From JBGSUZ01 sp043770095 (lineage in GTDB: Bacteria; Bacillota; Clostridia; Peptostreptococcales; Acidaminobacteraceae), in NCBI GenBank assembly GCA_043770095.1, contig JAYVIR010000120.1, forward strand, positions 1 to 64,000: DNA of 64,000 nucleotides. The letters run 5' to 3'. How positions within the stretch are numbered: the stretch's first letter is position 1; each line of letters begins with the position of its first letter. The position numbers were made by a program, and so were the translations under genes. Below are positions 1 through 10,100 of the stretch, one piece after another. The notes below the pieces were generated by a model, which was not told the DNA's origin, searched no databases, and worked only from the letters and a program-made list of their open reading frames with translations.

Positions 1-2
1 CG

Positions 3-683
3 AATAAGCCTCCCATCGCCGTAAAAAATGCACCAAAGACTTTAATGATTTTAACCCTTCACCATTTCACGACAGATCCTTCGCAGGTAACGTCTACCAC
101 GATTGAAATGAATCGTTTGGAAAAGCAGATACTGGCCTATCAAAAGGCAGGCTATCAGTTTGTACGCCTTGGAGAAGTGGATACGGTAGAAAAACCGATT
201 ATTCTAACCATTGACGATGGCTATGAAAGCGTCTATACCCTCTTTTACCCAATGGCCAAGCGCTTAAATATTCCATTTAACTTTAATGTCATTATGGGCC
301 GTATCGAATCGATGCAAAATACAGAAATCCCAAAATGCCAACCAGCTCAGTTAATGGAAATGAAAAACAGTGGCCTTTGCCAACTTGGCGTCCATAGTTT
401 TAACGCCCATGGTTTTGGACAACGCGAAGGCCTTGTAAAACTTAATGATGAGACTTGGGCAGATTATCAAGATGGTCTTTACAAAGATACGCTCAGCGCA
501 ATCAATACCTATAAGCGCTTTTTCAATGAGATTCCGACGATTTACGCTTATCCCTATGGCAATTTTTCCGATCTAACAGAAAGAATGCTCAAGGAAATGG
601 GGTTTGTTTATACGCTTACCAGCATGAGAGGCATCAACTCTTGTAATGAACACTATGCGCTTAAGCGCATTAATCTTAATTAG
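3..683 (+). CDS. Polysaccharide deacetylase family protein, 5' end outside window
   Basis: This is a NodB-fold carbohydrate esterase of the kind that removes acetyl groups from cell-wall or exopolysaccharide sugars. Three motifs are visible: LTIDDGY (the T-F-D-D-G motif with the catalytic Asp and first metal ligand), VHSFNAH (metal-binding His pair with the longer H-x4-H spacing common in Clostridia) and YAYPYGN (motif 3). The frame is open without a stop from position 3, and the expected beta-1 strand sits at residues from the first ATG (45), preceded by in-frame coding-like sequence with no ribosome binding site. The true start, and probably a signal or membrane anchor, therefore lie upstream of the window. 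Substrate is not determinable. Confidence 0.85.
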   Translation, partial: NKPPIAVKNAPKTLMILTLHHFTTDPSQVTSTTIEMNRLEKQILAYQKAGYQFVRLGEVDTVEKPIILTIDDGYESVYTLFYPMAKRLNIPFNFNVIMGRIESMQNTEIPKCQPAQLMEMKNSGLCQLGVHSFNAHGFGQREGLVKLNDETWADYQDGLYKDTLSAINTYKRFFNEIPTIYAYPYGNFSDLTERMLKEMGFVYTLTSMRGINSCNEHYALKRINLN

Positions 684-719
684 AACGCATATTGAATCCT
701 CATTATAAAAAATATTTAA

Positions 720-2102
720 CTAAGGCCAAAGAATTTTGCCATCCGTATCTCCGAGGTTAATCCCTAAGAGATGCGCGATGCTTGGTCCTAAATCAATCAA
801 TTCTAACGCTCCTAATGCTTCTTTTTTTATCTGATTGCCAAAACCAAAGCAAACGCTCTGATACTGCCTTGTCTCAGGATGATATCCATGAGTGGCTTTT
901 AACCAGTGCTCCGTTCCGACAAGTTCCTCTGGAACTGTTTCAATAGCCGCTCCTGTGTAGTCCTCTAAAAAATAAAATCCTTCTTCAGCTTCTATCATCA
1001 GTAGCGCATGCGAATCTGCACCTTCAAAACCTGCTTCAGATCCTGTTAAAATCCGTTTAATGCCTTTAAATTCATCGTTATGCCTTTCCAGTGCTCTTTC
1101 AATAATTTCTAATTCTTTTCTTAATATAGACCGACTGACACGATGTAAATTGTCATGATAGAGATAAGCCGACCCATCACATGACTTAAAAATATAATCA
1201 CAGTGGTGTAATTTCCCGTTCTCTTCTACGGATAAAAATCCTTCTTTTTGTAAGATCACATTTGGACGAATTGCTGTATGAACATCCTTTGAACCATGAT
1301 CTCCAAAGATGATGAGCGACGTGTTTTCCTCCCATCCCATTTGCTTAATGAGTTTAAAATAATCCCCAATACGCTGATCCAAACGCTTAATAGCATCTTT
1401 CTGAGCTGTACTGTTGATCCCGTTATGGTGTTTTTGAGTGTCCAGATCCGTGTAATGAACCAAAAGCAAGTCAGGTTCATAACTTTTTAACGTATCCAGT
1501 GCGCACGCATGAGCGTAATCGTCTAAAAACGGTTGTTCTAGCCCTTTTCTCAAGTGCCCGTGACGCTCATTCATTAGAATTTGATAACGTTTTCTTCCTG
1601 CCATAAGAGAAACGCTGATTTGATTTTGCCACGGTCTATTGGGAAATATTTCAGGCATGTTATAGGCAATTGGAGCTCCAGCCGTGACTGGCCACAGAAT
1701 CGACGCCACAGTCAAATTTGCTTTTTTGGCTTGAGTTAAAAGGGTCTTTCCATGAATTTCTTTATGATACCAATGCCAATCCGGGCTATTTCTTGTTGGC
1801 TGTAATTTTGTATTGCTAACAATGCCATGCTTTCTAGGCAATTTGCCTGTTAAAACGCTTGCATGCGCAGGATAAGTCAAAGAGGGATAGACACTACTGA
1901 CCTCTTTGCTATAACACCCATTTGAAATAAGTTTATTAAAATTAGGATGCTGCTTTAATGTCGACCAATCTTCTGCACTTAGCGAATCCAAGGAGAGAAC
2001 AATCACCTTAGGGGTCGTATTTTCCGTTTTCTTTGGTTGAAATTTTAAAGAATCACTTAACAATTGATCGATTTTCATTTTAAATTTACTTTGACGTTTC
2101 AT
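720..2102 (-). CDS. Alkaline phosphatase superfamily (nucleotide pyrophosphatase/phosphodiesterase-type) protein
   Basis: 460 residues with the alkaline phosphatase superfamily metal-site pattern: an Asp in VLSLDSLS near residue 38, a Thr nucleophile in PSLTYPAHAS near residue 75, Asp and His in HYTDLDTQKHH near residue 218, the paired FGDHGS near 267, and a late His in THGYHPE. This arrangement is that of the type I phosphodiesterase/nucleotide pyrophosphatase (ectonucleotide pyrophosphatase-like) family, which hydrolyses phosphodiester bonds with two Zn ions. No signal peptide is evident, so a cytoplasmic location is likely. It is transcribed away from the copper operon, sharing the intergenic region 2103-2318. 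Substrate unknown. Confidence 0.85.
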   Translation of the reverse strand: MKRQSKFKMKIDQLLSDSLKFQPKKTENTTPKVIVLSLDSLSAEDWSTLKQHPNFNKLISNGCYSKEVSSVYPSLTYPAHASVLTGKLPRKHGIVSNTKLQPTRNSPDWHWYHKEIHGKTLLTQAKKANLTVASILWPVTAGAPIAYNMPEIFPNRPWQNQISVSLMAGRKRYQILMNERHGHLRKGLEQPFLDDYAHACALDTLKSYEPDLLLVHYTDLDTQKHHNGINSTAQKDAIKRLDQRIGDYFKLIKQMGWEENTSLIIFGDHGSKDVHTAIRPNVILQKEGFLSVEENGKLHHCDYIFKSCDGSAYLYHDNLHRVSRSILRKELEIIERALERHNDEFKGIKRILTGSEAGFEGADSHALLMIEAEEGFYFLEDYTGAAIETVPEELVGTEHWLKATHGYHPETRQYQSVCFGFGNQIKKEALGALELIDLGPSIAHLLGINLGDTDGKILWP

Positions 2103-2199
2103 TGGCTCACCCGATTTCTTAGAGTTTTACACTGAAGTTGCATCATTTTTACCTGCCATTATTATACTACAGCATCTTTGATAATACACATAAATTTGC

Positions 2200-2228
2200 T
2201 TGACTAGTATACCCTGTGGGGGTATACT
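2200..2228 (+). promoter_or_regulatory. Sigma-A promoter of the copper operon
   Basis: TTGACT at 2200-2205 and TATACT at 2223-2228 are separated by exactly 17 bp, close to the sigma-A consensus. The first CsoR-type operator occupies the whole spacer and the -10 box, and the predicted start point (about 2235) falls in or next to the second one, so bound repressor should block RNA polymerase directly. Confidence 0.8.
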
Positions 2229-2231
2229 AGT
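2203..2231 (+). promoter_or_regulatory. CsoR-type operator 1
   Basis: Perfect inverted repeat with 12-bp arms (2203-2214 and 2220-2231) around a 5-bp centre TGTGG. The core ATACCC-N5-GGGTAT is the G-tract pseudo-palindrome typical of CsoR operators. It overlaps the promoter spacer and -10 box. The downstream operon encodes a CsoR homologue with intact copper ligands, so auto-repression relieved by Cu(I) is the likely mode. Confidence 0.85.
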
Positions 2232-2238
2232 CTTATAG

Positions 2239-2255
2239 ATACCCCCACAGGGTAT
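2239..2255 (+). promoter_or_regulatory. CsoR-type operator 2
   Basis: ATACCC-CCACA-GGGTAT (2239-2255) is the exact reverse complement of the core of operator 1, centred 30 bp downstream. It covers the expected transcription start region. Two oppositely oriented operator cores spaced about three helical turns apart suggest two repressor tetramers on the same DNA face. Confidence 0.8.
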
Positions 2256-2318
2256 ACTTAAAAGAAATTTGCACTCAATAACTCACCTTATAACTTTTTA
2301 ATAAGAAAGGAATGCCAT

Positions 2319-4580
2319 ATGGATACTCAAACTGCAATAAAAGATATTCAAATACCCGTCGAAGGCATGACCTGCGCTGCCTGTAGTCAAACCATCGAGC
2401 GCCGTCTGAAAAAAGCGCCGGGCATTTCGCTCATATCGGTAAACCTCACCACCGAAATGGCAAACGTCAGCTATGACCCGCAGCAGATTCGTCTTTCTGA
2501 AATCAAGCAGCTCATTACCAAATTGGGCTTCACGCCACTTGAACTGCGAACAGGCCCAATCACCGATGAAGATCAAAATAAAAAACAACTTGAAATCAAA
2601 CACATGAAACAAAAGTTATGGGTTTCCATCGTTTTCTCACTCCCTCTGCTTTATGTGGCAATGGGCCCGATGCTTTCTTGGCTAAGGTGGCCAGTGCCTG
2701 CTTTCATGGCGCCAATGCAGTTTCCGCTCGTCTATGTGTTGGTTCAAATTGCGTTGGTAATCCCAATTGTCATTGCAGGAAAAAAATTCTACCAAGTCGG
2801 CTTTAAAAACATCTGGCACTTAAGCCCCAACATGGACTCACTCATTGCCATTGGAACGTCTTCAGCTTTACTATACAGTTTGTTTAGCGCTTGGCAAATT
2901 ACCACAGGCGATTTCACCGCTGTAAACCATCTGTATTTTGAGACAGCAGGCGTCATCATCACCCTCATTCTTTTGGGCAAAACCCTTGAAACTATTTCAA
3001 AAGGAAAAACCTCAGAAGCCATTAAAAAATTAATTGGGCTCGCACCCAAATTTGCTACGGTTGTTCAAAACGGACAGGAAATTCAGCTCCCCGTGGAAGA
3101 AATTGAAGTCGGTGATGTCTTGCTCGTTCGCCCAGGTGAAAAAATAGCAGTCGATGGCGTCGTGGTTGAAGGTTATTCTAGCGTAGACGAGTCCATGCTC
3201 ACAGGCGAAAGCATGCCTGTTGAAAAAGAAGTCGGCGCAAAACTAATCGGTGCTAGTCTCAATAAAACAGGTCTCCTTCACTACAAAGCAGAAAAAGTAG
3301 GCGATGAAACGGCACTTGCTCAAATTATCAAATTGGTTGAACAGGCTCAAGGCACGAAGGCCCCTATCGCAAGACTTGCCGACATCATCTCGGGTTATTT
3401 TGTTCCCATTGTCATTGGGATTGCGTTACTGGCTTCGATTGCTTGGGCAATCTCGGGTCAGGATTTGGTCTTTTCGCTTAAAATATTCATTGCCATTCTC
3501 GTTATTGCTTGTCCTTGCGCCCTTGGTCTTGCAACACCAACTGCGATTATGGTCGGCACGGGCAGAGGCGCTGAACTCGGAATCCTTGTCAAAGGCGGCG
3601 AAGCATTAGAAACCGCACACAAAATACAAACGGTCATTTTTGACAAAACAGGCACTTTAACCAAAGGCACGCCAGAAGTCACCGACTGGATTTTATACAA
3701 TGATCATAACGAAATGGAAACACTCAAATTTGCGGCTTCTGCAGAATATGGCAGCGAGCACCCGCTTGGCGAGGCCATTGTGAGAGCGGCCGAATCCAAA
3801 GCTGTTGTCCTTTCTAAAACCCACCACTTTTCAGCTGTCCCAGGGCGCGGTATTTCGGCAGAAATTGACGGCAAGCAAATTTTGATTGGCAATCAAAAGT
3901 TCTTGCTTGAAAATCAAGTCGATGAAAGCTTTGCCCTTGAAGACTTCAACCACATTGCCACTCAGGGCAAAACGCCGATGTACCTTTCGATTGACGGCAA
4001 ATTAGCAGCCCTCATTGGTGCGGCTGACGTATTAAAAGAAACCAGCAAAGCCGCCATTGAGCATCTTCACAAAATGGGCATTCAAACCGTCATGATTACA
4101 GGCGACCACAAAGCGACAGCCGAAGCCATTGCTAGAAGCGTTGGCATCGATCAAGTTCTCGCCGAAGTGCTTCCAGCTGACAAAGCAAATGCCGTCAAAA
4201 GTTTCCAAAGCCTAGGTCAATGCGTGGCGATGGTCGGCGATGGCATAAACGATGCGCCCGCCCTAGTTCAAGCCGATGTCGGCATTGCCATCGGCTCGGG
4301 AACGGATGTTGCAATTGAATCGGCTGACATTGTCCTCATGAAAAGCGATTTAATGGATGTCGTCAAAGCCATTTCGCTTAGCCGCAAAACCATCACCAAC
4401 ATCAAACAAAACTTGTTCTGGGCTTTCTTCTACAACATTATTGGCATACCTGTTGCAGCAGGCTTCCTGTATCTCTTCGGCGGACCGCTTCTGAATCCAA
4501 TCTTCGCAGCAGCGGCGATGTCCTTTAGCTCTGTATCGGTTGTCACCAATGCGCTCCGACTTAAAACGCTTAAAATATAA
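2319..4580 (+). CDS. copA: Copper-exporting P1B-type ATPase CopA
   Basis: Membrane ATPase that pumps Cu(I) out of the cytoplasm. One N-terminal heavy-metal-associated domain carries the GMTCAAC motif (Cys19, Cys22). Eight hydrophobic segments follow, with the CPC transport motif at 398-400, the phosphorylated Asp442 in DKTGT, TGES in the actuator domain and GDGINDAPAL in the hinge. A length of 753 residues is normal for a CopA with a single HMA domain. Start at 2319 is preceded by AAGGAA with good spacing. It is the first gene of the operon behind the dual CsoR operators and is followed by csoR after 53 bp. Confidence 0.97.
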   Translation: MDTQTAIKDIQIPVEGMTCAACSQTIERRLKKAPGISLISVNLTTEMANVSYDPQQIRLSEIKQLITKLGFTPLELRTGPITDEDQNKKQLEIKHMKQKLWVSIVFSLPLLYVAMGPMLSWLRWPVPAFMAPMQFPLVYVLVQIALVIPIVIAGKKFYQVGFKNIWHLSPNMDSLIAIGTSSALLYSLFSAWQITTGDFTAVNHLYFETAGVIITLILLGKTLETISKGKTSEAIKKLIGLAPKFATVVQNGQEIQLPVEEIEVGDVLLVRPGEKIAVDGVVVEGYSSVDESMLTGESMPVEKEVGAKLIGASLNKTGLLHYKAEKVGDETALAQIIKLVEQAQGTKAPIARLADIISGYFVPIVIGIALLASIAWAISGQDLVFSLKIFIAILVIACPCALGLATPTAIMVGTGRGAELGILVKGGEALETAHKIQTVIFDKTGTLTKGTPEVTDWILYNDHNEMETLKFAASAEYGSEHPLGEAIVRAAESKAVVLSKTHHFSAVPGRGISAEIDGKQILIGNQKFLLENQVDESFALEDFNHIATQGKTPMYLSIDGKLAALIGAADVLKETSKAAIEHLHKMGIQTVMITGDHKATAEAIARSVGIDQVLAEVLPADKANAVKSFQSLGQCVAMVGDGINDAPALVQADVGIAIGSGTDVAIESADIVLMKSDLMDVVKAISLSRKTITNIKQNLFWAFFYNIIGIPVAAGFLYLFGGPLLNPIFAAAAMSFSSVSVVTNALRLKTLKI

Positions 4581-4633
4581 CATCAATAATACCATAAAAC
4601 AACTCGCACACGATTCTCAAGGAGGCACACAAA

Positions 4634-4975
4634 ATGGAAGATTTTAAAGTAGTCGCATGTGAAAATTGCGGCGTAGATGCTAACTCACCAAGCTGTTGTC
4701 GCACCACGCACCGAGACGAAGCTGAAAGGAAGCTTCTATTTAACCGATGCAGCCGCTTAGAAGGACAAATCAGAGGCATCAAAGGCATGATTGAGAAAGA
4801 CGCTTACTGCGACGACATCCTTACTCAAATTGCCGCTGCACAGTCCGCACTTCAAGGGCTAAGCAGAGTTATTCTTGAAAATCATATGAAAAGTTGCCTC
4901 ATCAACCGCATCCAAAGCGGTGAATTAGAAGTCGTCGACGAGTTGCTTGTCACTATCCAGAGAATGATGAAATAG
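4634..4975 (+). CDS. csoR: Copper-sensing repressor CsoR
   Basis: DUF156/CsoR-family all-helical repressor, 113 residues. The Cu(I) ligand set is complete: Cys59 (DAYCDD), then His84 and Cys88 (NHMKSC), matching the C-H-C pattern of copper-type CsoR rather than the nickel or formaldehyde branches. The N-terminal 26 residues contain extra cysteines (C9, C12, C21, C22) and His26 that are not part of the core fold and could bind metal or accept copper from a chaperone. Ribosome binding site AAGGAGG precedes the ATG. It most likely represses its own operon through the two operators at 2203-2255. Confidence 0.93.
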   Translation: MEDFKVVACENCGVDANSPSCCRTTHRDEAERKLLFNRCSRLEGQIRGIKGMIEKDAYCDDILTQIAAAQSALQGLSRVILENHMKSCLINRIQSGELEVVDELLVTIQRMMK

Positions 4976-4987
4976 GAGGTTTTACTC

Positions 4988-5680
4988 ATGAAAAACACAA
5001 AACAATGGCTTAAAGGTTCTTTTGTACTTGCAACAGCGCTTTTCACAACAGTCTTTATCACAGGGTGTACTTCTACAGATGTCATCGGAAAAGTCGCCGT
5101 GTCATCGTTTTCAACGCTTACAACGCTCACTGAAACAAATACAGCACAACTCAGCGAGACTAACTATTGGAAAATCAATACCCCAGATACTCAAGGGCTT
5201 TATCTGGCAACCGATTCTAGCAGCAAAGCCGATGCAGTGCTTGAAATCAAAGCGTCTCCATTTATAGAAGCTGGGCTCAAAGTCGATCAAATTAAAGACT
5301 GGCAGTATAACGCCGCTAATGACACGCTCACTTGGTCAGCCGACTTAGCTTCAAATCCCTACAGTGCTGATGCTACAAAAAGTGCTTCAGATGCTTTTAA
5401 GGCATTGATCAAAAATAGCAGAGAATCCATTGGCTATCATGAAGCACTTGACCACTATGGCATTAAATTAGGAAATGGCAACATGTTTGAGTGGGCGAAA
5501 GATGACAAGACCAATGATAAAGACATGGTTCTCGTTTTAAACCCAGAGCCTTTTCTCGCAGCAGGCGTTGATTCAACACTATTAAAAGGCTGGATTTTTA
5601 CAAAAGTTGACGTACTTGATGATAAAGGCAATCCCATTAAAGTTGATAAATTTTTAAGCCCATACGAACTTTCCAAGTAA
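4988..5680 (+). CDS. Copper-operon lipoprotein with an internal repeat, unknown function
   Basis: 230 residues beginning with a lipoprotein signal: charged start, hydrophobic stretch and lipobox FITGC, so the mature protein should be anchored outside the membrane. No family is recognised. Two segments resemble each other: about residues 82-104 (AVLEIKASPFIEAG) and 179-201 (MVLVLNPEPFLAAG), both ending in a K-x-W motif, which points to a duplicated fold. There is no evident Cys/His/Met metal cluster. It lies 12 bp after csoR and 23 bp before the HMA-SafE-cupredoxin gene, so it is probably co-regulated by copper. Confidence 0.85.
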   Translation: MKNTKQWLKGSFVLATALFTTVFITGCTSTDVIGKVAVSSFSTLTTLTETNTAQLSETNYWKINTPDTQGLYLATDSSSKADAVLEIKASPFIEAGLKVDQIKDWQYNAANDTLTWSADLASNPYSADATKSASDAFKALIKNSRESIGYHEALDHYGIKLGNGNMFEWAKDDKTNDKDMVLVLNPEPFLAAGVDSTLLKGWIFTKVDVLDDKGNPIKVDKFLSPYELSK

Positions 5681-5703
5681 TTCAATAATGTGGAGGTAGA
5701 TCC

Positions 5704-7083
5704 ATGAAAATTTTTGAGCTTAAAATTGAAGGCATGACCTGCTCAGGCTGCGAACAGCGCTTGATTAAAAATATACAAAAAATTGATGGCGTTATAAAAG
5801 TTGAGGCCAATGCCGTTTCACATACCATGACTCTTCAGACTGAAGATCATTTGGAAGATTTAACGCCCATTCGCACCCGTATTAGCGAAATGGGCTATGA
5901 AGTCCTCTCCATTTCTAAACCTAAACAAAGTGACGGCGCCGCTTCCAAAATTAAAATGAGTTCGGCAGTACAATGGGTAGGACTCTTGTCTTTGGTGATA
6001 TTCATCTGGCTGATCAGCCCTTCTTTAGGACTGACGCGCTTTGCACTTCCAGAAAGCATTGGCTATGTTTCTTTGTTCATTATTGGTTTAACCACATCCG
6101 TACACTGCATTGGCATGTGCGGCGGCATTAATATGTCGGTCAGCTTAAGCGCTACGCAACTGCCATCAGCAAATCCTTCAAAAACTTTAATGCAAGCAAA
6201 TGGCAGCTATCAGCTCGGACGTGTCATTTCCTATACTCTAATTGGAGGCCTTGCAGGGCTTATTGGTTCAAGTTTCAGCATTAGCCCGATGTTTAAAGCA
6301 GGGGTAACTATTTTTGCAGGTGTCCTCATGATGCTCATGGGACTTAATTTGCTTGGTCTCTTTGGTGCCTTGTCTAAATATTTGCCCAAACCGCCAAGCG
6401 CTTTTATTGGCATTCGTGAACGCGCAAAAAAAATGGGACCATTAGCAGTTGGTCTCGCAAATGGCCTCATTCCTTGTGGCCCGCTACAGGCAATGCAACT
6501 CTATGCCCTCAGCACAGCAAACCCCGTTACTGGCGCTCTTTCGATGTTTTTCTTCAGCTTAGGCACCGTGCCTGCGATGTTTGGCTTTGGGATTCTAAGC
6601 GGTACTTTTGGAAAACAGCTCAAAGGACCAATCCTTAAATTTAGCGGTTTGCTGGTTATTTTCTTAGGATTGATTGCCATGGAAAGAGGTCTAGCCATGT
6701 CTTCAATCAATATGACCCCCGACTTTTCACAGATTACCGGATCTCAAAACCAAACAAATGTTAGCGCCTCAGATGGCGTGGTAGCAACCTTAAAAGACGG
6801 CTATCAAGAAGTTGTCATTAATGTCACACCAAGAGGCTATGAACCAATCATCGTCCAAAAAGGCATTCCTGTAAAATGGACGCTTCGTGTCACCGCGGAG
6901 AATTTGACAGGCTGCAACGGCGGCATTATTTCCGACGACTTTGGCATTGATAAGACCCTTGGCGTTGGCGACAATCTGGTTGAATTTTTACCAAGCGAAT
7001 CTGGAAAATTCCGCTATACGTGCTGGATGGGCATGATTAAAAGTAAAATATTTGTTGTGGACGATTTGACAAGCGTTAAGTAA
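5704..7083 (+). CDS. HMA - SafE/TauE-like membrane - cupredoxin fusion protein
   Basis: A three-part protein of 459 residues. Residues 1-70 form a heavy-metal-associated domain with GMTCSGC. The middle (about 85-325) is a six-helix sulfite exporter TauE/SafE / cytochrome c biogenesis (DsbD/CcdA-like) domain with the signature TTSVHCIGMCGG and LANGLIPCGPLQ. The C-terminal 100 residues, after the last helix, look like a cupredoxin with Cys and Met residues near the end (TAENLTGCNGG, FRYTCWMGMIK). The layout suggests copper is received in the cytoplasm, handled in the membrane and bound outside. Last gene of the copper operon; a terminator follows. Confidence 0.88.
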   Translation: MKIFELKIEGMTCSGCEQRLIKNIQKIDGVIKVEANAVSHTMTLQTEDHLEDLTPIRTRISEMGYEVLSISKPKQSDGAASKIKMSSAVQWVGLLSLVIFIWLISPSLGLTRFALPESIGYVSLFIIGLTTSVHCIGMCGGINMSVSLSATQLPSANPSKTLMQANGSYQLGRVISYTLIGGLAGLIGSSFSISPMFKAGVTIFAGVLMMLMGLNLLGLFGALSKYLPKPPSAFIGIRERAKKMGPLAVGLANGLIPCGPLQAMQLYALSTANPVTGALSMFFFSLGTVPAMFGFGILSGTFGKQLKGPILKFSGLLVIFLGLIAMERGLAMSSINMTPDFSQITGSQNQTNVSASDGVVATLKDGYQEVVINVTPRGYEPIIVQKGIPVKWTLRVTAENLTGCNGGIISDDFGIDKTLGVGDNLVEFLPSESGKFRYTCWMGMIKSKIFVVDDLTSVK

Positions 7084-7103
7084 CTTCATGATCTACTTCA
7101 AAA

Positions 7104-7139
7104 AAATGGCTTAATCCAACTCATTGGATTAAGCCATTT
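7104..7139. terminator. Bidirectional terminator between copper operon and sbcC
   Basis: Perfect 16-bp inverted repeat (7104-7119 with 7124-7139) and a CTCA loop. An A-run on the left and a T-rich stretch on the right let it serve both converging transcripts. Confidence 0.85.
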
Positions 7140-7167
7140 CAATTTATTCTTTTATCTAAAGGTAGTG

Positions 7168-10100
7168 CTAACTCAGCTCTACCTTTACTTTACTTCCGCC
7201 CAAGCCCGCTTTGGCTGGCGTCAGCACCAGTTTGATCGGCACTCGGTTTTTAATCGATTCAACGTGGCTGATCAGGCCAATGGATAATTTTTCATGGTGC
7301 AGTCTTTCAAGCGCTGACATGACTACCTCGAGGGTGTCTTCATCTAAGGTGCCAAAGCCTTCATCCAAGAAGAAGAATTCAAGCGGCGCAGTGCCTTTAA
7401 GCTGAATTTGTGCTGACAAGGCGAGTGCCAGTGCCAATGACACCATGAAAGTCTCGCCGCCCGAAAGCGTTGATGGGTCTCGAAGCACGCCGCCATTTTT
7501 AAAATCTCTGATCATAAAATTGCCTTCGTCGTCCGTTTCAAGGCCGTAATTTCCGAGCGATATGTCTATCAACTGCTCTGAGGCTTTTCCCGAAATATAC
7601 TTAAGTTGATTAGCAGCAATGTAAGCGACGAATCGTTTTCCTTGGAAGAGTTTTTCCAAATCGCTGATATAGGCAAGTTGCAAATCCATGGCGCTCTTTT
7701 CTAAAATCAGATCTTTCATTAGCAAAAACCGTTGTTTTAATTGTTCTAATCCTGTTTTTAATGCGACACATTGCTCGCTGAGAAGTTGAAGCGCCTCAGT
7801 GGCTTGCGCTTTAGAACTCAGAAGCAGCAGATAAACAGATTCCTCGATTTGACGTCCTGCCAGTTTTGACTTTAGCTGTGCAATAACGCCGTTTAAACGT
7901 TGAACTTCTTCTTGATAGTTTTGAACTTTACTTTTTAAACGACTGAGTTCACTGGCTTCCAAATAACTTTCTTTTACAGTAGCCGAACTTTCAAACCCTG
8001 AAAGTTCAAGCAAATTATTAAGAACAAAGCCCGCTTGCTCAGCATTTTCTTGTTGCAACTTTAAGTGATTGCAAGTCGTTAAATAAGCCTCTTCCAATTT
8101 TTTAAGGGTTTCACTCAATTGATTTAATAGGCCTAACTGCTCTTTATGTCGACCGTTTAAATGGCTCATCTCACTCTGAACACTTGCCATTTTTGCCTCT
8201 AGCAAAGACAATGAGCCAACGCTCTCTTCCAATTTCACTTTCTTTTCCTGAGCATTTTTGCGAATAACATTGAACTGCGTGCTTAACTCAACCTGTTTTT
8301 TTTGACTTTCTTGAAACTGATCTTTTACTTGGTTTAATTTGATTTCTAATATTTTCAACGTGTTTCTAAGCGTGTTTAATGCCGTCTCCAAAATCTCAGC
8401 TTGCTGCTCAAAACGCTGCATTTCACTAAATTTTTCTCTAATGTTTTGAGTGCCAAGTTTTTCTTTTCTCCTATTAAGGTCTTTCTCTTCTAATGCAATT
8501 GCTATGCCGAGTTCATTCTTTTCTGCCTCGAGACCTTTGTACTCAAGCTCTACCGTCTTAATAATGCTCTCTAATTGACCTAAAGCTTGCTCATATTTAC
8601 TCAACTGTTCTTGAGACGTACTGCAAACAATTTGCTGTTGTTTTAAATCTTGATGGTAGGCTTTCCAATTCGCTTCAAACTGCTCATAGGCTTCTTCGAC
8701 GACCGTTAGAGAATGTTCTAAAAACGTCTCGCCAAGCGCCTTCACCTCTCGCTCCCAGTCCATTAATTGAATGTCAAACTGCTTTGCTTTCGTCCGATCT
8801 TCAATCTGGCTATTTTCGAGTTCACGGCTGCTAAGTTCCAATTCATGCAGTCTTTTTTGCAATGCGTTTAGCGCCTGTTCATTTTCTCCCGGTTCTGCAA
8901 AGGCACTTGAATAGGCATGTACAAACGGGTGCGAAAGAGCGCCACAAACAGGGCAAGCATCACCATCGGCTAATACTTTACGGAGTTGTTCAGCCTTTTC
9001 TTCAATGTTTAACACGTCGATGGAAGCCGTCAGCAAACTTTTTTCTAAATTAAGTGCGTCCAAATGTTCTTGATGCTTTTTCATAGTAAGGGTGATCTCT
9101 GAAAGAGAGCCTTTTGCCTTTGAAATTTGCTCGGTTAGGGCGCCGTACTGAGTCCATTTGGATTTAACGTCCTGGAATTCTTTTGATTTTTGAACCAAAA
9201 TTTCTGAATCACCCAGATTATTCTCTTCGAGCGTCTTTAGTTTGAGCTGTTCCTTCGACTGCTGCGAGCGGACTTCTAGCAATTGTTTCTCAGTGGCGTC
9301 AAGTTCCATTTGTTTTGTCTTTAAGCTACTCTCAATGGCTTCAATTTTCTCATTTAATTTCGCCGCTTGCTTTTGTTTTTCCTCAAGTTGTTCCAACCCA
9401 TGGTGGAGCGAAGTCAGTTCACCCTTATAAGAAGCAGGCAGTTTTAATGGTTCTAACTGCTGGGTTTTGATTTGAATCTGCGCATGCGTATTTTTAAGAA
9501 GGTCATCATCTGTTTTCATTTGAACTTGCAAGTTGCTCAGCTGAGCAGTCATGTTTTTCAAATCAGTTTCCATATTTTCCAATTCGATTTTAGTGAATTG
9601 CAATGCTTTTTTTTCTAAGAGTGCCGCTTCAAATTGTGTTTCTTCTTTTTGCAGACGAGGCATTTTTTCCTCGCGTTCCAGATGAAGCGCTTCAAATTTT
9701 TCTGCTTCAATTTGATGTGTATTTCGAAGTTTGACCAGCTTGACTTGTTGCTTTGACTCCGTTTCAGATAATTCTAAGACAGAACTTCTAAGCCGTTCAA
9801 ACTCGGTTACTTGTGGCATTAAACGACTTGCCGTTTCTGCCTGAAGAATGGTTTTCTCTATCAGCTTATAAGCATCCGTTTCTTCCAACTGTACGTTCAT
9901 TTTTTCCAATGACGCTACTAATTCCTTTTGGATTTTCCAAATATCTTCCGCCTCGAGAACTTCTTTTTCTAATTTTTTGTAATCTTTTTGAGCAAGTTCC
10001 TGTTCTGATAATTTTATAGCAAGCGCCGCTTCGTCAGCTTCTATGGCCTCAACACTCACGTCTGCAAATGCTTTTAGCTGACCGCTAAGTTCGCTTTCTT

